From the NCBI RefSeq assembly GCF_016919405.1, contig NZ_CP070353.1:3038501-3102500 (forward strand): DNA of 64,000 bases, in the 5' to 3' direction. This DNA comes from Ensifer sp. PDNC004 (lineage in GTDB: Bacteria > Pseudomonadota > Alphaproteobacteria > Rhizobiales > Rhizobiaceae). The first letter of the stretch is position 1; each line of letters opens with the position of its first letter. This document shows positions 1 to 9,687 of the stretch, piece after piece. The notes under the pieces are model-generated. The model saw only the letters and a program-made list of their open reading frames with translations, was not told the DNA's origin and ran no database searches. The translations under genes and the position numbers were made by a program.

Positions 1-2137
1 GCGCTCGAAGGCTTTCGATTACGCTTCTATCGCCGCTCTGAAGAAGAGTCTTGAGGCCGCGCCGACGGTTCCCGGCCTTGCCCGGGCGCTACCTGCGGTA
101 GACCAGCAGGCATTCGAGCATTTGGCCCGCTATCCCGAGGTCGTCGACATAACGACCAATGCCGAGCGGGTGGAAAAACTGTGGGAAGCCTGCGCGCTGC
201 CGGACTATCGGCGCATTACACCGGCTCAACATGCCGACTTGATCTCGACGATCTACGCGGATCTTGTCCGCCGCGGTACCGTAAACGAAGATTTCATGGC
301 CGAGCAGGTCAGGCGTGCCGATCATACGGACGGTGAGATCGACACACTTTCGGCGCGAATCGCGCAGATCAGGACATGGACTTATGTGTCGAACCGGCCC
401 GGATGGCTGGCCGATCCGACACACTGGCAAGAAAAGACGCGGGAAATTGAAGATCGATTATCCGACGCACTACATGAACGGTTGACGAAACGCTTTGTTG
501 ATCGCAGGACATCTGTGCTCATGAAGCGCCTGAGAGAGAATGCTATGCTGGAAGCTGAAATCAGTGTGAATGGTGATGTCTTCGTCGAAGGACACCACGT
601 AGGACAACTAACCGGTTTCCGGTTTACGCTGGCGACCGGCGGCGATGGCCCGGATGCCAAGGCTGTGCAGGGTGCTGCCCAGAAGGCGCTGGCGCTCGAG
701 TTCGAAGCACGCGCCGCGCGGCTGCATGCTTCCGGCAACAACGACCTGGCGCTTTCGTCGGATGGTCTGGTGCGCTGGCTCGGCGATCCCGTCGCCCGTC
801 TGACGGCAAGCGACCACGTCATGCGCCCGCGCGTCATCCTTCTGGCCGACGATCAGCTGCAGGCGAACGCCCGCGAGCATGTTCTGGCGCGCATCGAGCG
901 TTTCGTGAACCATCACATCGGCACGGTCTTGAAGCCGCTCGACGATATCTCGCGCGCCGAGGATCTCGAAGGTCTTGCCAAGGGCCTCGCTTTCCAGCTC
1001 GTCGAGAACCTCGGCGTGCTCTTCCGCCGCGATGTCGCAGACGACGTCAAGTCGCTGGACCAGGACGGCCGCGCTTCGATCCGCAAGTACGGCGTTCGCT
1101 TCGGCGCCTACCACATCTTCCTGCCGGCGCTGCTGAAGCCGGCTCCGGCCGAACTCATCACGCTCCTCTGGGCGCTGAAGAACGACGGCCTCGACAAGCC
1201 CGGCTATGGCGACCTCATCCCGATGCTCGCTGCCGGCCGGACGTCTGTCGTTACCGATCCGTCCTTCGAGCGGACCTTCTACAAGCTGGCCGGTTTCCGC
1301 TTCCTCGGAAAGCGTGCGGTGCGCATCGATATCCTCGAGCGCCTCGCCGATCTCATCCGGCCGCTCCTGCAGTGGAAGCCAGGCACGCAGCCGCGTCCGG
1401 AAGGCGCCTATGACGGTCGTCGCTTCACCGCGACCACCTCGATGCTCTCGATCCTCGGCGCGACGCCCGACGACATGGAAGAGATCCTGAAGGGCCTCGG
1501 CTACCGTGCAGACAGCGTCAAGGCCGAGGAGGCCCAGGCCTTCCTCGCTGGCCAGGATGGCGGTGCTGCCGTTGCTGCCGCCGCTTCCGAGCCGGTTTCT
1601 GCCGTCGATGATGTCGATGCCGGCGACAGTGCAGCTGAAGGCGAGACTGCAGTCGTCGAGGCGCCTGCCGCGGAAGGCGAGAAGCCCGAAGCTGACGTTT
1701 CCGTCGAAGCCCAGCCTGCTGAGGCCCAGGCGACTGAGACCCAAGTTACGGACACCGGTGAGCCGGTAGAAGCCAAGCCCGTTCTGCTCTGGCGTCCCGG
1801 CACCCGCCAGGACAACCAGCGCCAGGGCGGTGGCCGCCACGAGGGTGAACAGCGTCGCGGCGGTCAGCGCCACGGGCGTGGTCAAGGCCAGGGCCAGGGC
1901 GAAGGACGTGAAGGCGGCCGCAAGAGTGGTCAGCAGACGCGCGGTAAGCGTCATGACGGTGGCAAGCCGGAAGGCGGGCCGCGTCAGGAACGCGGCGATC
2001 GTCATGATCGTCACGACCGCGGCGGCAAGCCGGGCCAGGGCAAGTTCGAGTCGCGTCCGCCGCGTCGCGAGAAGCCGGTGGATCCGGATTCGCCCTTCGC
2101 AAAGCTTGCTGCTCTCAAGGAGCAGATGAAGAAGTAA
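1..2137 (+). CDS. SUV3/MgpS-like ATP-dependent RNA helicase, C-terminal part (5' end outside window)
   Basis: The reading frame is open from the first bases of the window to the stop at 2137, so the start and the helicase motor motifs lie upstream and are not seen. The visible part resembles the long C-terminal region of alphaproteobacterial SUV3-like helicases, including a conserved stretch around VSNRPGWLADPTHWQ near 390-435. From about 1540 to 1790 the protein becomes an Ala/Glu-rich acidic linker. It is followed by a Gly/Arg/Gln/His-rich tail and ends in a Lys-rich helix. Such tails usually bind RNA (inference). The next gene starts 8 nt after the stop, so the two are probably co-transcribed. 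Family assignment is by overall similarity and is fairly secure, but the substrate is unknown. Confidence 0.8.
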   Translation, partial: RSKAFDYASIAALKKSLEAAPTVPGLARALPAVDQQAFEHLARYPEVVDITTNAERVEKLWEACALPDYRRITPAQHADLISTIYADLVRRGTVNEDFMAEQVRRADHTDGEIDTLSARIAQIRTWTYVSNRPGWLADPTHWQEKTREIEDRLSDALHERLTKRFVDRRTSVLMKRLRENAMLEAEISVNGDVFVEGHHVGQLTGFRFTLATGGDGPDAKAVQGAAQKALALEFEARAARLHASGNNDLALSSDGLVRWLGDPVARLTASDHVMRPRVILLADDQLQANAREHVLARIERFVNHHIGTVLKPLDDISRAEDLEGLAKGLAFQLVENLGVLFRRDVADDVKSLDQDGRASIRKYGVRFGAYHIFLPALLKPAPAELITLLWALKNDGLDKPGYGDLIPMLAAGRTSVVTDPSFERTFYKLAGFRFLGKRAVRIDILERLADLIRPLLQWKPGTQPRPEGAYDGRRFTATTSMLSILGATPDDMEEILKGLGYRADSVKAEEAQAFLAGQDGGAAVAAAASEPVSAVDDVDAGDSAAEGETAVVEAPAAEGEKPEADVSVEAQPAEAQATETQVTDTGEPVEAKPVLLWRPGTRQDNQRQGGGRHEGEQRRGGQRHGRGQGQGQGEGREGGRKSGQQTRGKRHDGGKPEGGPRQERGDRHDRHDRGGKPGQGKFESRPPRREKPVDPDSPFAKLAALKEQMKK

Positions 2138-2145
2138 GGTAGACC

Positions 2146-2559
2146 ATGGAAAAACAGCCTGCGTCCAACCCGGCCTCGCGCCAGCGTCTCGACAAGTGGC
2201 TGTTTTTCACGCGGCTGATCAAATCCCGATCGCTTGCGCAAAAGGCGATCGAGGATGGCCGCGTCGCCGTCAACGACGAGCGCGTGACGCAGTCTTCGTT
2301 TCAATTGAAGACGGGCGATCTGCTCGAACTCGCGCTCGACCGACGCAGCCTGATCGTCCGGGTCCTTGGCCCGGGCGAGCGGCGCGGTCCCTATGAGGAA
2401 GCGCGCCTGCTCTACGAAGATCTGACGCCGGAGCAGCCGAAGGAGAAATTGTCGGCCTACGAGCTTGCCACGCGTGAACGTGGCGCAGGCCGGCCGACGA
2501 AGAAGGAGCGGCGGGAAACCGACCGGCTGAAGCCCGATTTCGATCCTCGCGACGACTGA
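2146..2559 (+). CDS. S4-domain RNA-binding protein (Hsp15/HslR family)
   Basis: A 137-residue protein with an S4 domain at about residues 10-75 (RQRLDKWLFFTRLIKSR, then VAVNDERV) and a basic C-terminal tail. This is the layout of the Hsp15/HslR family. In E. coli Hsp15 binds stalled 50S subunits that carry nascent chains, and a ribosome-linked role here is inferred from the family. The gene follows the helicase by 8 nt, and pairing of an RNA helicase with an S4 protein fits a shared RNA function. A hairpin at 2591-2612 (GCAAAA/TTTTGC with an inner CGC/GCG) lies downstream but has no T-run. Confidence 0.85.
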   Translation: MEKQPASNPASRQRLDKWLFFTRLIKSRSLAQKAIEDGRVAVNDERVTQSSFQLKTGDLLELALDRRSLIVRVLGPGERRGPYEEARLLYEDLTPEQPKEKLSAYELATRERGAGRPTKKERRETDRLKPDFDPRDD

Positions 2560-2829
2560 AGGGCGTCTCGTTCCCTACCGGCCCCTGGCTGCAAAACGCT
2601 AAGCGCTTTTGCGCGACAGCCTTTAGAAAACTCTGCCTTTGCCGTGGCGTTTCGCGCATTGAATATTCTTGCAAAGGGTCCATAAAGCCTTTACCTGACA
2701 GACCCACGTTGGGTGCATCGGGTTTGCTTCGGCAGCTATGCGCGCCGGACATTCCTAGCATGCGCGGACGACGAGCATCACCATTGATTGCCGTCTGCCA
2801 TCAAACGTGAGCATCGGCTGGAGTACCTC

Positions 2830-3168
2830 ATGACGTATGTCGTGACCGACAATTGCATTCGCTGCAAGTATACCGACTGTGTCGAAGTCTGCCCCGTGGA
2901 TTGCTTCTACGAGGGTGAGAATTTCCTCGTCATTCATCCGGACGAGTGCATCGACTGTGGCGTTTGCGAACCGGAATGTCCTGCCGAGGCGATCAAGCCG
3001 GATACCGAGCCGGGTCTTGATATGTGGCTGAAACTGAACGCGGATTTCGCTTCGAAGTGGCCGAACATCACCGTCAAGCGCGATCCGATGCCGGAAGCGA
3101 AGGAAATGGACGGCGTCGAAGGCAAGTACGAGAAGTTCTTCTCGACCGAGCCGGGCCAGGGCGACTGA
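2830..3168 (+). CDS. fdxA: 7Fe ferredoxin FdxA
   Basis: A 112-residue ferredoxin. The ATG at 2830 is chosen because GGAG lies 6 nt upstream and the protein then starts [12 protein letters not shown], as in the family; an in-frame ATG at 2788 would add 14 unrelated residues. The cysteine pattern is that of a [3Fe-4S][4Fe-4S] ferredoxin: C9, C17 and C50 for the 3Fe cluster, and C21, C40, C43 and C46 for the 4Fe cluster. It is a cytoplasmic electron carrier whose partners are not evident here. It is followed by the CarD-family gene, an order common in rhizobia. Confidence 0.95.
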   Translation: MTYVVTDNCIRCKYTDCVEVCPVDCFYEGENFLVIHPDECIDCGVCEPECPAEAIKPDTEPGLDMWLKLNADFASKWPNITVKRDPMPEAKEMDGVEGKYEKFFSTEPGQGD

Positions 3169-3578
3169 GACGAAGCGGTCGCCACCGTTCGCCGAGCCTG
3201 ACGAAGCATAACTGCTCCCGGGCGCAAAGCTGGGGAAAACACGAGCCGCGCTCGCAGTTGCGAGAATGGTGGCTTGATGGCTGCCATGCAGCAAATTATT
3301 GATTTCGGCACTTTTTTGTGATAGGTTCCTTCTACTGATCCACAGAGGGTGTTTTTGCGCGCCCGAAAACCATCACGAAAGCAAACGATCTCCAAAACGC
3401 GGTTTCTCCCTAGTACGCAACATGGCGTTGCTCTGTTGTGACCGCATTTCATGAGGCTGTTTGCATTCCTTGGACGGACCAGGATGTACCCACCCGGCGG
3501 TATCCCCGTCTATCCCGGGCCTCACTGACCCGGCCCCGGCCAGAATGGCCGGCGCGAAACAGGGAGTTTTTGAAACGA
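3169..3578. other. 410-nt intergenic region between fdxA and the CarD-family gene
   Basis: No convincing gene. It should contain the promoter of the downstream CarD-family gene. The best site I can see is CTTGAT at 3272-3277 with TTATTG 17 nt further on, a weak match. A hairpin CCGGCC/GGCCGG with a 5-nt loop lies near 3536-3552, just before the ribosome-binding site, and could affect translation. Confidence 0.4.
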
Positions 3579-4148
3579 ATGACGACCCAGCAGAAAAAAT
3601 CTTCGACACGCCAGGGCTTCAAGACCGGTGAATCGATCGTCTATCCGGCCCACGGTGTTGGCCAGATCGTGGCGATCGAAGAGCAGGAAGTCGCCGGCAT
3701 GAAGCTTGAGCTTTTTGTCATCGATTTCGAGAAGGACAAGATGCGCCTGAAAGTGCCGGTGGCCAAGGCCGTCAGCATCGGCATGCGCAAGCTCTCCGAA
3801 ACCGATTTCGTCGACCGCGCGTTGAAGGTTGTGCAGGGCAAGGCTCGCGTGAAGCGCACCATGTGGTCGCGCCGCGCCCAGGAATACGATGCCAAGATCA
3901 ATTCCGGCGACCTGATTTCCATCGCGGAAGTCGTGCGCGACCTCTACCGCGCCGAAAACCAGCCGGAACAGTCCTATTCCGAACGCCAGCTCTATGAAGC
4001 TGCCCTCGACCGCATGGCGCGCGAAATCGCTGCCGTCAACAAGATGTCGGAAACCGAAGCTGTTCGCCTCGTCGAGGCCAATCTCAGCAAGGGTCCGAAG
4101 CGCGGCAAGGCGATCGATGAAGACGACGCTCAGGACGAAGCTGCATAA
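3579..4148 (+). CDS. CarD/CdnL-family RNA polymerase-binding transcription regulator
   Basis: A 189-residue protein. The ATG at 3579 (MTTQQKKSSTRQGF) is preferred over an upstream in-frame start at 3438 because the extra 47 residues look like leader DNA; AGGGAG lies 12 nt upstream. The N-terminal CarD/TRCF RNA-polymerase-interaction domain covers about residues 10-75 (SIVYPAHGVGQI, then DFEKDKMRLKVPV). The helical C-terminal part has conserved features such as W..R..EY. In Mycobacterium, Caulobacter and Myxococcus such proteins bind RNA polymerase beta and stabilise open complexes, mostly at housekeeping promoters. The C-terminus is acidic. An intrinsic terminator follows at 4174-4205. Confidence 0.9.
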   Translation: MTTQQKKSSTRQGFKTGESIVYPAHGVGQIVAIEEQEVAGMKLELFVIDFEKDKMRLKVPVAKAVSIGMRKLSETDFVDRALKVVQGKARVKRTMWSRRAQEYDAKINSGDLISIAEVVRDLYRAENQPEQSYSERQLYEAALDRMAREIAAVNKMSETEAVRLVEANLSKGPKRGKAIDEDDAQDEAA

Positions 4149-4173
4149 GCCGTCCGACTGCACTGAGACTACC

Positions 4174-4205
4174 AAAAAGCCCGGCCATCGCGCCGGGCTT
4201 TTTCT
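4174..4205 (+). terminator. Intrinsic terminator after the CarD-family gene
   Basis: Perfect stem AAAAAGCCCGGC / GCCGGGCTTTTT with a 6-nt loop, ending in a T-run, 25 nt after the stop codon. Confidence 0.93.
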
Positions 4206-4215
4206 TTGATCGCGT

Positions 4216-4240
4216 GGAACTTTTGCCGCCTGCGCGCATT
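4216..4240 (+). promoter_or_regulatory. Candidate RpoE2 (EcfG)-type promoter of rpoH2
   Basis: GGAAC at 4216-4220 is followed after exactly 18 nt by TT at 4239-4240. This fits the GGAAC-N18/19-TT pattern known for S. meliloti RpoE2 promoters. Known biology: rpoH2 is in the RpoE2 general stress regulon of S. meliloti. The site is about 215 nt upstream of the rpoH2 ATG. Confidence 0.65.
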
Positions 4241-4457
4241 TATAAAAGCCGGCAGAAACGCGCCGCTTGCGCGCCGGGCGATCTTGGTTCTGTGCTTCGT
4301 CACCGTTCAGGTTCGTGACTTGGAAGTTAGGGCGCCGCGTCGTTTCTTCAAGTTTCGACATCGCGGCGCGAGACGCCCCCTGCTGCCGGACACTGCATCC
4401 GTCCGGCCTTTTGGACTTCACACGCAATGGCGCCCGGCGCCAGTCACGGAGTGATCG

Positions 4458-5324
4458 ATGAAGACTCTCACTGCAGACCGGCGGATGATCAAGATCGCGA
4501 TGGAGGCGCCGTATCTCGAGCGCGACGAGGAGCACAAGCTGGCGCAAGCCTGGCGAAACGACAACGATCAGGAAGCCCGCAACAAGATCGCCATGTCGCA
4601 TATGCGCCTGGTCATTTCGATGGCCGCAAAGTTCCGCAATTTCGGCCTGCCGATGGGTGACCTCGTCCAGGAGGGCCATATCGGTCTCCTGGAGGCGGCA
4701 GCCCGTTTTGAGCCGAGCCGCGAGGTTCGCTTCTCGACCTATGCCACCTGGTGGATCCGGGCGTCGATGCAGGACTATGTCCTGCGCAACTGGTCGATTG
4801 TCCGCGGTGGCACCAGCTCTGCGCAGAAGGCCCTGTTCTTCAACCTTCGGCGCCTTCGTGCCCGGCTTGCCCAGGGTGACAGGCAACTTACATCGCAGGC
4901 TATGCATGAGGAGATTGCCGCTGCCCTCGGTGTCAGCATCGCTGACGTGCAGACGATGGATGCGCGGCTTTCCGGCAGCGACACCTCGCTGCAGGCGCCG
5001 GTCGGCGGCAGCGATTCCGATGGCGGTGAACGGCTCGATTTCCTCGCCAGCGACGCGCCGTTGCCGGACGAGCAGGTGAGCGAGATGATCGACGGCGAAC
5101 GGGCCCGCGTCTGGCTGCGCGATGCGCTGGGAGCGCTGACGGAGCGCGAGATGCGCATCATCCGCGCCCGGCGGCTGACGGAAGAAGGGGCGACGCTCGA
5201 AGAGCTCGGCATCGATCTCGGAATTTCCAAGGAACGCGTGCGGCAGATCGAAACCCGGGCCTTGGAAAAGCTCCGGGCAGCCCTGGCGACGAGAGCGCCG
5301 GCGCTGACCGCGGGCATTCATTGA
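4458..5324 (+). CDS. rpoH2: RNA polymerase sigma-32 factor RpoH2
   Basis: A 288-residue group 3 sigma factor of the heat-shock class. Region 2 spans about residues 40-115 (GDLVQEGHIGLLEAAARFEP, FSTYATWWI). The RpoH box lies at about 123-131 (QKALFFNLR). The region 4 helix-turn-helix is near 225-280 (TLEELGIDLGISKERVRQIE). Rhizobia carry several rpoH copies, and the EcfG-type promoter upstream marks this as the RpoH2 class, which acts in stress and stationary phase downstream of RpoE2. Assignment to rpoH2 rather than rpoH1 rests on the promoter and on the fdxA-carD-rpoH2 neighbourhood. A hairpin CCCGGC/GCCGGG at 5362-5378 follows, without a clear T-run. Confidence 0.9.
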   Translation: MKTLTADRRMIKIAMEAPYLERDEEHKLAQAWRNDNDQEARNKIAMSHMRLVISMAAKFRNFGLPMGDLVQEGHIGLLEAAARFEPSREVRFSTYATWWIRASMQDYVLRNWSIVRGGTSSAQKALFFNLRRLRARLAQGDRQLTSQAMHEEIAAALGVSIADVQTMDARLSGSDTSLQAPVGGSDSDGGERLDFLASDAPLPDEQVSEMIDGERARVWLRDALGALTEREMRIIRARRLTEEGATLEELGIDLGISKERVRQIETRALEKLRAALATRAPALTAGIH

Positions 5325-5526
5325 CCGTCTGACGCCGCCACGCCAGTGCTGTGCTCGGCGACCCGGCACTGAGCCGGGCTTGCAGTTCTGCGCGTTGATG
5401 GCTTGGCAATGAGACGATTGGCGCTGGGCTTTTTGGCAATCGTAGAGGCACCCAACGACGCGCTTGTCTAATAGACGGCAGGCAGTCACGCGCGCACCAA
5501 CGCGCTGCAACCGCGCCCACCTCACG

Positions 5527-7038
5527 CTATTCGGAAACGATCTTCACCTTGTCGCCCGGCTTTATCGTCGAGCTGACCTGCATCGCATTGATCACCCGGA
5601 AGAGGTCGAGCTTCCGGTCGGTTCCCATCATGCGGGCCGACAACGTGGTGATCGTATCGCCGGGCCGGACGGTCACGACCCGGATCCGCAGCGGCTTCAG
5701 CGACTGTGTCTCGGCGGCCGTCATGCGGCGGAACGAGGTGCGCAACTGGTTTGCGGTCGGCTCAAGCGCGTTCGACCCCTTGGGCACGGCGGTCAGGAAG
5801 CGGTAAATCCGCGTATCGATACGAATGACCGTCACGTCGAAATCCCAACGGTCAGCGGAGGCGCGCGCTGTTGCGGCTTCCAGGCCGTTGACGCTGATCT
5901 GCCGGATCGTATCGGGCTTGAGGCCCGTGACCCAACCACTGGCGATATAGTCGGTCAGGCTTCGGCCGCCCGTGTCGGCGACGCCGTCGAAGCGCACGGC
6001 GATGTCGCCGGCGCCGGTTGCCAGCACCGCCTCGGCCTTGTTGTCGATCTGGAATCCGGCGGGCACGTCGAAGCGGATGCCGAGTTGGCCGTGCAGGAAG
6101 GTCTGGCCGCGCACATAGCCTTCTTGCGGGCTGTCGCCATAGAGCAGGCCGTCGATACCGGCGAGATAGTAGTCGCGCCCGCGGTCGCCACTGGTGCCTT
6201 CGGGACCGAAGGCACGGGCATGCCGGCGCGCGAGATCGACACGCTGGGGCGCGTTCGGGTGGCTCGACAGGAAGTCGAGGCTCTGGTCGGATTCCGGATC
6301 GACCGCCGTGAAGCGGCTATAGGCGGCCATCGAGTCGAGGAAGCGCGCGGCGGCATAGGGGTCGTAGCCGGCCTCGCCGAGCATGCGCACACCGATCACG
6401 TCGGCCTGGAGTTCCTGGTTGCGCGAGAAGGCCGCGAGCCGGAGCTTGCCGCGGGCGAGTGCCTGCTTCCCGGCGATATCGGAGGACAGCACCTCGGAGA
6501 CCACCCGGCTGGCGATCACTTCCGCTTCCTCGCGCTGCTGCCGCTCGATGCCATGGTTGGCGGTGACGTGGGCCATCTCGTGCGACAGCACGGCGGCGAC
6601 CTCGGAGGCGTCGTTCGCAAGCGCGAGCAGGCCGCGGGTGACGTAGAGATAACCGCCCGGCAACGCGAAGGCGTTGATCGCCGGCGAATTCAGGATGGTG
6701 ATGCGATAGGACTGTTGCGGATTCTCGGAGACCGCCGTCAGCGCGCCGGTGATGCGCGCCACCAGGCGCTCGGTCTTGGCGTCCTTGTACTCGCCGCCGT
6801 AGCTTGCGACGATACGCGGATGTTCGCGCGCGCCCAGCTGTGCCCGCGGATCGTTCTTCTGGACTTCCTCGACGATCTGCGGATTGGATGAAGGCGAAAC
6901 CGTCGGCTGATAAGTCTGCTCGATCACGGATTGGCATGCGGAAAGGAGCGTGGTCGCAAGCAATGCAACCACGGCGCGTCCACGCAGCCGTCCGCCCGTC
7001 GGCGGGATCCGGTCGTGTGTGACTGTATGCCTCTCCAT
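5527..7038 (-). CDS. M48-family metalloprotease lipoprotein with C-terminal LysM-like domain
   Basis: A 503-residue protein. A signal peptide with lipobox LSAC (Cys35) predicts a lipoprotein anchored in the cell envelope. The peptidase M48 domain carries HEMAH at 153-157 (two zinc ligands and the catalytic Glu) and a downstream ELQAD motif with the third ligand. The region after the protease domain is less conserved. The last 50 residues (VVTVRPGDTITTLSARM...IKPGDKVKIV) look like a LysM peptidoglycan-binding unit. The family includes BepA/LoiP quality-control proteases, so a role in outer-membrane or periplasmic protein turnover is inferred. It is transcribed alone, downstream of the thi operon on the same strand. 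Confidence 0.88.
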   Translation of the reverse strand: MERHTVTHDRIPPTGGRLRGRAVVALLATTLLSACQSVIEQTYQPTVSPSSNPQIVEEVQKNDPRAQLGAREHPRIVASYGGEYKDAKTERLVARITGALTAVSENPQQSYRITILNSPAINAFALPGGYLYVTRGLLALANDASEVAAVLSHEMAHVTANHGIERQQREEAEVIASRVVSEVLSSDIAGKQALARGKLRLAAFSRNQELQADVIGVRMLGEAGYDPYAAARFLDSMAAYSRFTAVDPESDQSLDFLSSHPNAPQRVDLARRHARAFGPEGTSGDRGRDYYLAGIDGLLYGDSPQEGYVRGQTFLHGQLGIRFDVPAGFQIDNKAEAVLATGAGDIAVRFDGVADTGGRSLTDYIASGWVTGLKPDTIRQISVNGLEAATARASADRWDFDVTVIRIDTRIYRFLTAVPKGSNALEPTANQLRTSFRRMTAAETQSLKPLRIRVVTVRPGDTITTLSARMMGTDRKLDLFRVINAMQVSSTIKPGDKVKIVSE

Positions 7039-7338
7039 GCCTCAGCCCGTTTCCGTCCGTCGCTCCGCCCGCATTCTGCGGAAACGTGGAACGACAGCGT
7101 TGAAAGTCCTACTTTTTCAGCGCGGCAGCGTTGCTCTGCCGCGACCTTTCAGTCCTGGTCTTGCTGTATCTGATTTCAGCGCCACCTGCCTAGTTTATCT
7201 CGGTAGAAATAGTTGCCCCGTGGTATCACGGCAACGGATGCGGGAATATTCGCGCCTTGCCAGATATTTCGCGCGTCGCATGGCGCCGCGGTCAAATTGT
7301 GGCAACCGGCCAAGGGCGTGGTGAATCCCGTCCGTCCT
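7039..7338. other. 300-nt region between thiQ and the M48 protease gene
   Basis: No gene is evident. It holds the 3' end of the thi transcript and presumably the M48 gene promoter. A perfect 8-bp stem CGCGGCAG/CTGCCGCG with a 7-nt loop lies at 7121-7143. A second imperfect stem, GTTGCC...GGCAAC with inner CGTG/CACG, lies at about 7212-7235. On the minus strand the second stem is followed by TATTTCT and might act as a weak thiQ terminator. Confidence 0.35.
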
Positions 7339-8058
7339 TCAAGTATTGCCGAGAAAGCGATCGATCGCCGCATTATCCCGCCGCGCCAGGAAGCGGTCGA
7401 CGGCGTCGTTTGCGATGATACGCCCCCGGTCGAGAAAAAGCACGCTGTCGGCCAGGGCTTTCACGTCTTCGGGATGGTGTGTGATCATCAGGATCGTGTT
7501 GCCTTCCTCCGCGTGCAGTTCGCGCAGGAGTGTGCGCATGCCGGCGCGCATGCCGGGATCAAGCGCCGCGAAGGGTTCGTCGAGCAACAGCAGCGGGCGC
7601 TTTCGCACAAGCGCCCGGGCAAGGGCAACCCGCTGGCGTTCGCCGCCGGAAAGCGTCGGCGGCAGCCTTTTCCCGAAGCCTTCGAGCCCGACGCGGCGGA
7701 GCGCGTCTTCGATCTTGTCGCGATCGGTCGCGGTCAATCGAAGCGCCGGGTCGATGCCGAGGCCGATATTGGTCGCGACGTCGAGATGGGCGAAAAGGTT
7801 GTTGTCCTGGAAGATCATCGAGACCGGCCGTTCCGACGGCGCCCGATCGGCCACGTTCTCGCCGAGAATGCGGACCTCGCCGCGATCGGGGTCCTCGAAC
7901 CCGGCAATGATGTGGAGCAGCGTCGACTTGCCGGAGCCCGACGCACCGGCGACGGCGACGATGCCACCGGTGGCAATCGTGCAATCGAAGGTGAGCGCGG
8001 CCGTTTCGAAACGGACCTCGACATCGCGCAGCTCTATCGCGGGAACGGGGTGGGTCAT
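7339..8058 (-). CDS. thiQ: Thiamine ABC transporter ATP-binding protein ThiQ
   Basis: A 239-residue ABC ATPase with Walker [10 protein letters not shown] (about 39-47), signature [15 protein letters not shown], Walker [13 protein letters not shown] and the switch motif ITHHPED. It is short, as ThiQ usually is, with no extra regulatory domain. Its ATG overlaps the thiP stop by 4 nt, implying translational coupling. The order thiB-thiP-thiQ behind a TPP riboswitch identifies it as the energising subunit of the thiamine/TPP importer at the inner membrane. Confidence 0.95.
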   Translation of the reverse strand: MTHPVPAIELRDVEVRFETAALTFDCTIATGGIVAVAGASGSGKSTLLHIIAGFEDPDRGEVRILGENVADRAPSERPVSMIFQDNNLFAHLDVATNIGLGIDPALRLTATDRDKIEDALRRVGLEGFGKRLPPTLSGGERQRVALARALVRKRPLLLLDEPFAALDPGMRAGMRTLLRELHAEEGNTILMITHHPEDVKALADSVLFLDRGRIIANDAVDRFLARRDNAAIDRFLGNT

Positions 8059-9680
8059 GCTTTGCGTCTTTCCGGCCGGCTGTCATTCGCCGTGCCGAGG
8101 ATGGTGAAGATCAGGCACAGAAGCCCGAGGAAAAGGGCGAGACCGGCGGCGTCGGCGGTGCGGTAGCTGCCCATGCGGCTATAGAGCAGCCAGGGCAGCG
8201 TCACCATGTCCTGGCTGCCGAAGAGGGCGACGGCGCCGAGGTCGCCGAGCGACAGCGCCATGGCGAAGGAAAGTGCCATCAGCAGCGGCTTGCGCAGCGC
8301 CGGAAAGTCGATCCATCGCAGGCGATCAAAGCCACGGATGCCAAGGCTTGCCGTCAGCCGTTCCGACCGCGCCGCATGGGTCGCCATTGCCGGCGCGAGG
8401 ATGCGGTGGACGAAGGGAAGCGCCATCAGCGCATTGATCGCCACGACGATAAAGGGCGCAAAACGCGCGACATCGCCGAAGGGACGCAGCAGAAGGAACC
8501 AGCCGGCGCCGAGCACCACGGGCGGCACCAGCAGGATCAGCGAGGTGCTGGCGCCGATGGCGCCGGCAAAGCCGCGGGCGAGCGACGTCGCGTGACGCGG
8601 CGCGGTGACGGTCGCGGCTGCGCGGATCATCACGGCCGCCATGGTGACGGAGGCGAGGGCCGACGCGAGCGCGATTGCCGCGCTGGTCAGCAGCGCCCGG
8701 TGCACCGCCGGGTCGCGCGCGAGCTTCAGCAGATCGGCTTCGAGGCCGGAGGTGAGGACGGCGATCAGCGGTGCGCCAAGAAACAGAAAGGCAAGGGCGA
8801 TCCAGGCGCCATCACTCAGGCGCGCGATCCTGGACGCGCCATCGAAGCGGCGCACGGTGCGGCCACCGGTCATGCCCTCTTCCGGCTCGGTCGCCAGATA
8901 ACGAAGCAGGAACAGCAGCAGGCCGGTCATGGCGATCTGCAGGGCCGATAGCGCGATGGCGCGCGGCGGATCGAAGTCGAAGCGCAGCGCCTGGTAGATT
9001 GCCACTTCGATTGTGCTGGCCGCAGGCCCGCCGCCAAGCGTCAACACGAGGGTGAAGCTGGTGGCACAGAGCATGAAGACGAGGCCGGCGGCACCTGGAA
9101 GGAGGCCGCGCAGGACCGGCCATTCGATGAAACGGAAGAGTGCTCGCGACGGCATGCCGAGATTGGCGGCGCTGCGCCAATACTCGGCGGGGATGCGCTC
9201 GAGCCCGGCCAGGAAGAGGCGCGCCGCAAGCGGCATGTTGAAGAAGACGTGGGCGAGCAGGATGCCGAACAGGCCGTAGATGCTGACGGGCTGCGCGAGG
9301 CCGAGCCAGCGCAGGCCGGAATTGAGGAAGCCCTGGCGCCCCCAGATCTCGATCAAGCCGAGTGCGCCGACGAGAACGGGCAGGCCGAGCGGCAACGCCA
9401 TCAGGCGCAAGAGCCAGATGCGGCCGGGAAACTGCGGCCGTCGCGCCAGCGCCCGGGCGACCGGGATGGCAAAGAGAACCGACAGCAGCGTCGAGAGTGT
9501 CGCCTGCAGCAGGGTGAAGCGGGTGACGCGCCAGATATAGGCGTCGAACAGCGCGTCATCGCTCGCGCCGCCCGTCTGGCTCAGCAAGGCGACGATCGCC
9601 AGGCCGACGAAAAGCACGAAGGCGCCGAGGCAGGCTGCCCCGGCGACCACTGTCATGCGATTTTCGCGCAGTGCGAACAA
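8055..9680 (-). CDS. thiP: Thiamine ABC transporter permease ThiP
   Basis: A 541-residue membrane protein with about 12 hydrophobic segments in two halves, each with a binding-protein-dependent transport (EAA-type) loop, as in fused ThiP permeases. The start used is TTG at 9680, 7 nt after the thiB stop, with GAGG 5 nt upstream. The next in-frame ATG (9656) has no visible ribosome-binding site. The C-terminus overlaps thiQ by 4 nt. It forms the inner-membrane channel through which thiamine or its phosphates enter. Confidence 0.93.
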   Translation of the reverse strand: MFALRENRMTVVAGAACLGAFVLFVGLAIVALLSQTGGASDDALFDAYIWRVTRFTLLQATLSTLLSVLFAIPVARALARRPQFPGRIWLLRLMALPLGLPVLVGALGLIEIWGRQGFLNSGLRWLGLAQPVSIYGLFGILLAHVFFNMPLAARLFLAGLERIPAEYWRSAANLGMPSRALFRFIEWPVLRGLLPGAAGLVFMLCATSFTLVLTLGGGPAASTIEVAIYQALRFDFDPPRAIALSALQIAMTGLLLFLLRYLATEPEEGMTGGRTVRRFDGASRIARLSDGAWIALAFLFLGAPLIAVLTSGLEADLLKLARDPAVHRALLTSAAIALASALASVTMAAVMIRAAATVTAPRHATSLARGFAGAIGASTSLILLVPPVVLGAGWFLLLRPFGDVARFAPFIVVAINALMALPFVHRILAPAMATHAARSERLTASLGIRGFDRLRWIDFPALRKPLLMALSFAMALSLGDLGAVALFGSQDMVTLPWLLYSRMGSYRTADAAGLALFLGLLCLIFTILGTANDSRPERRKA

Positions 9681-9687
9681 TCCGGCC

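Noticed and set aside
1550..2100. Repetitive-looking region that might be a repeat array
   Set aside because: It is low-complexity coding sequence (acidic then Gly/Arg-rich) of the helicase; no regular spaced direct repeats as in CRISPR.
3522..5525. Long minus-strand frame across the CarD-family and rpoH2 genes
   Set aside because: It crosses two well-supported genes and an intrinsic terminator and shows no conserved domain.
7087..7115. GGAAC motif resembling an EcfG promoter on the plus strand
   Set aside because: Spacing to the next TT does not fit and no plus-strand gene follows for about 3.9 kb.
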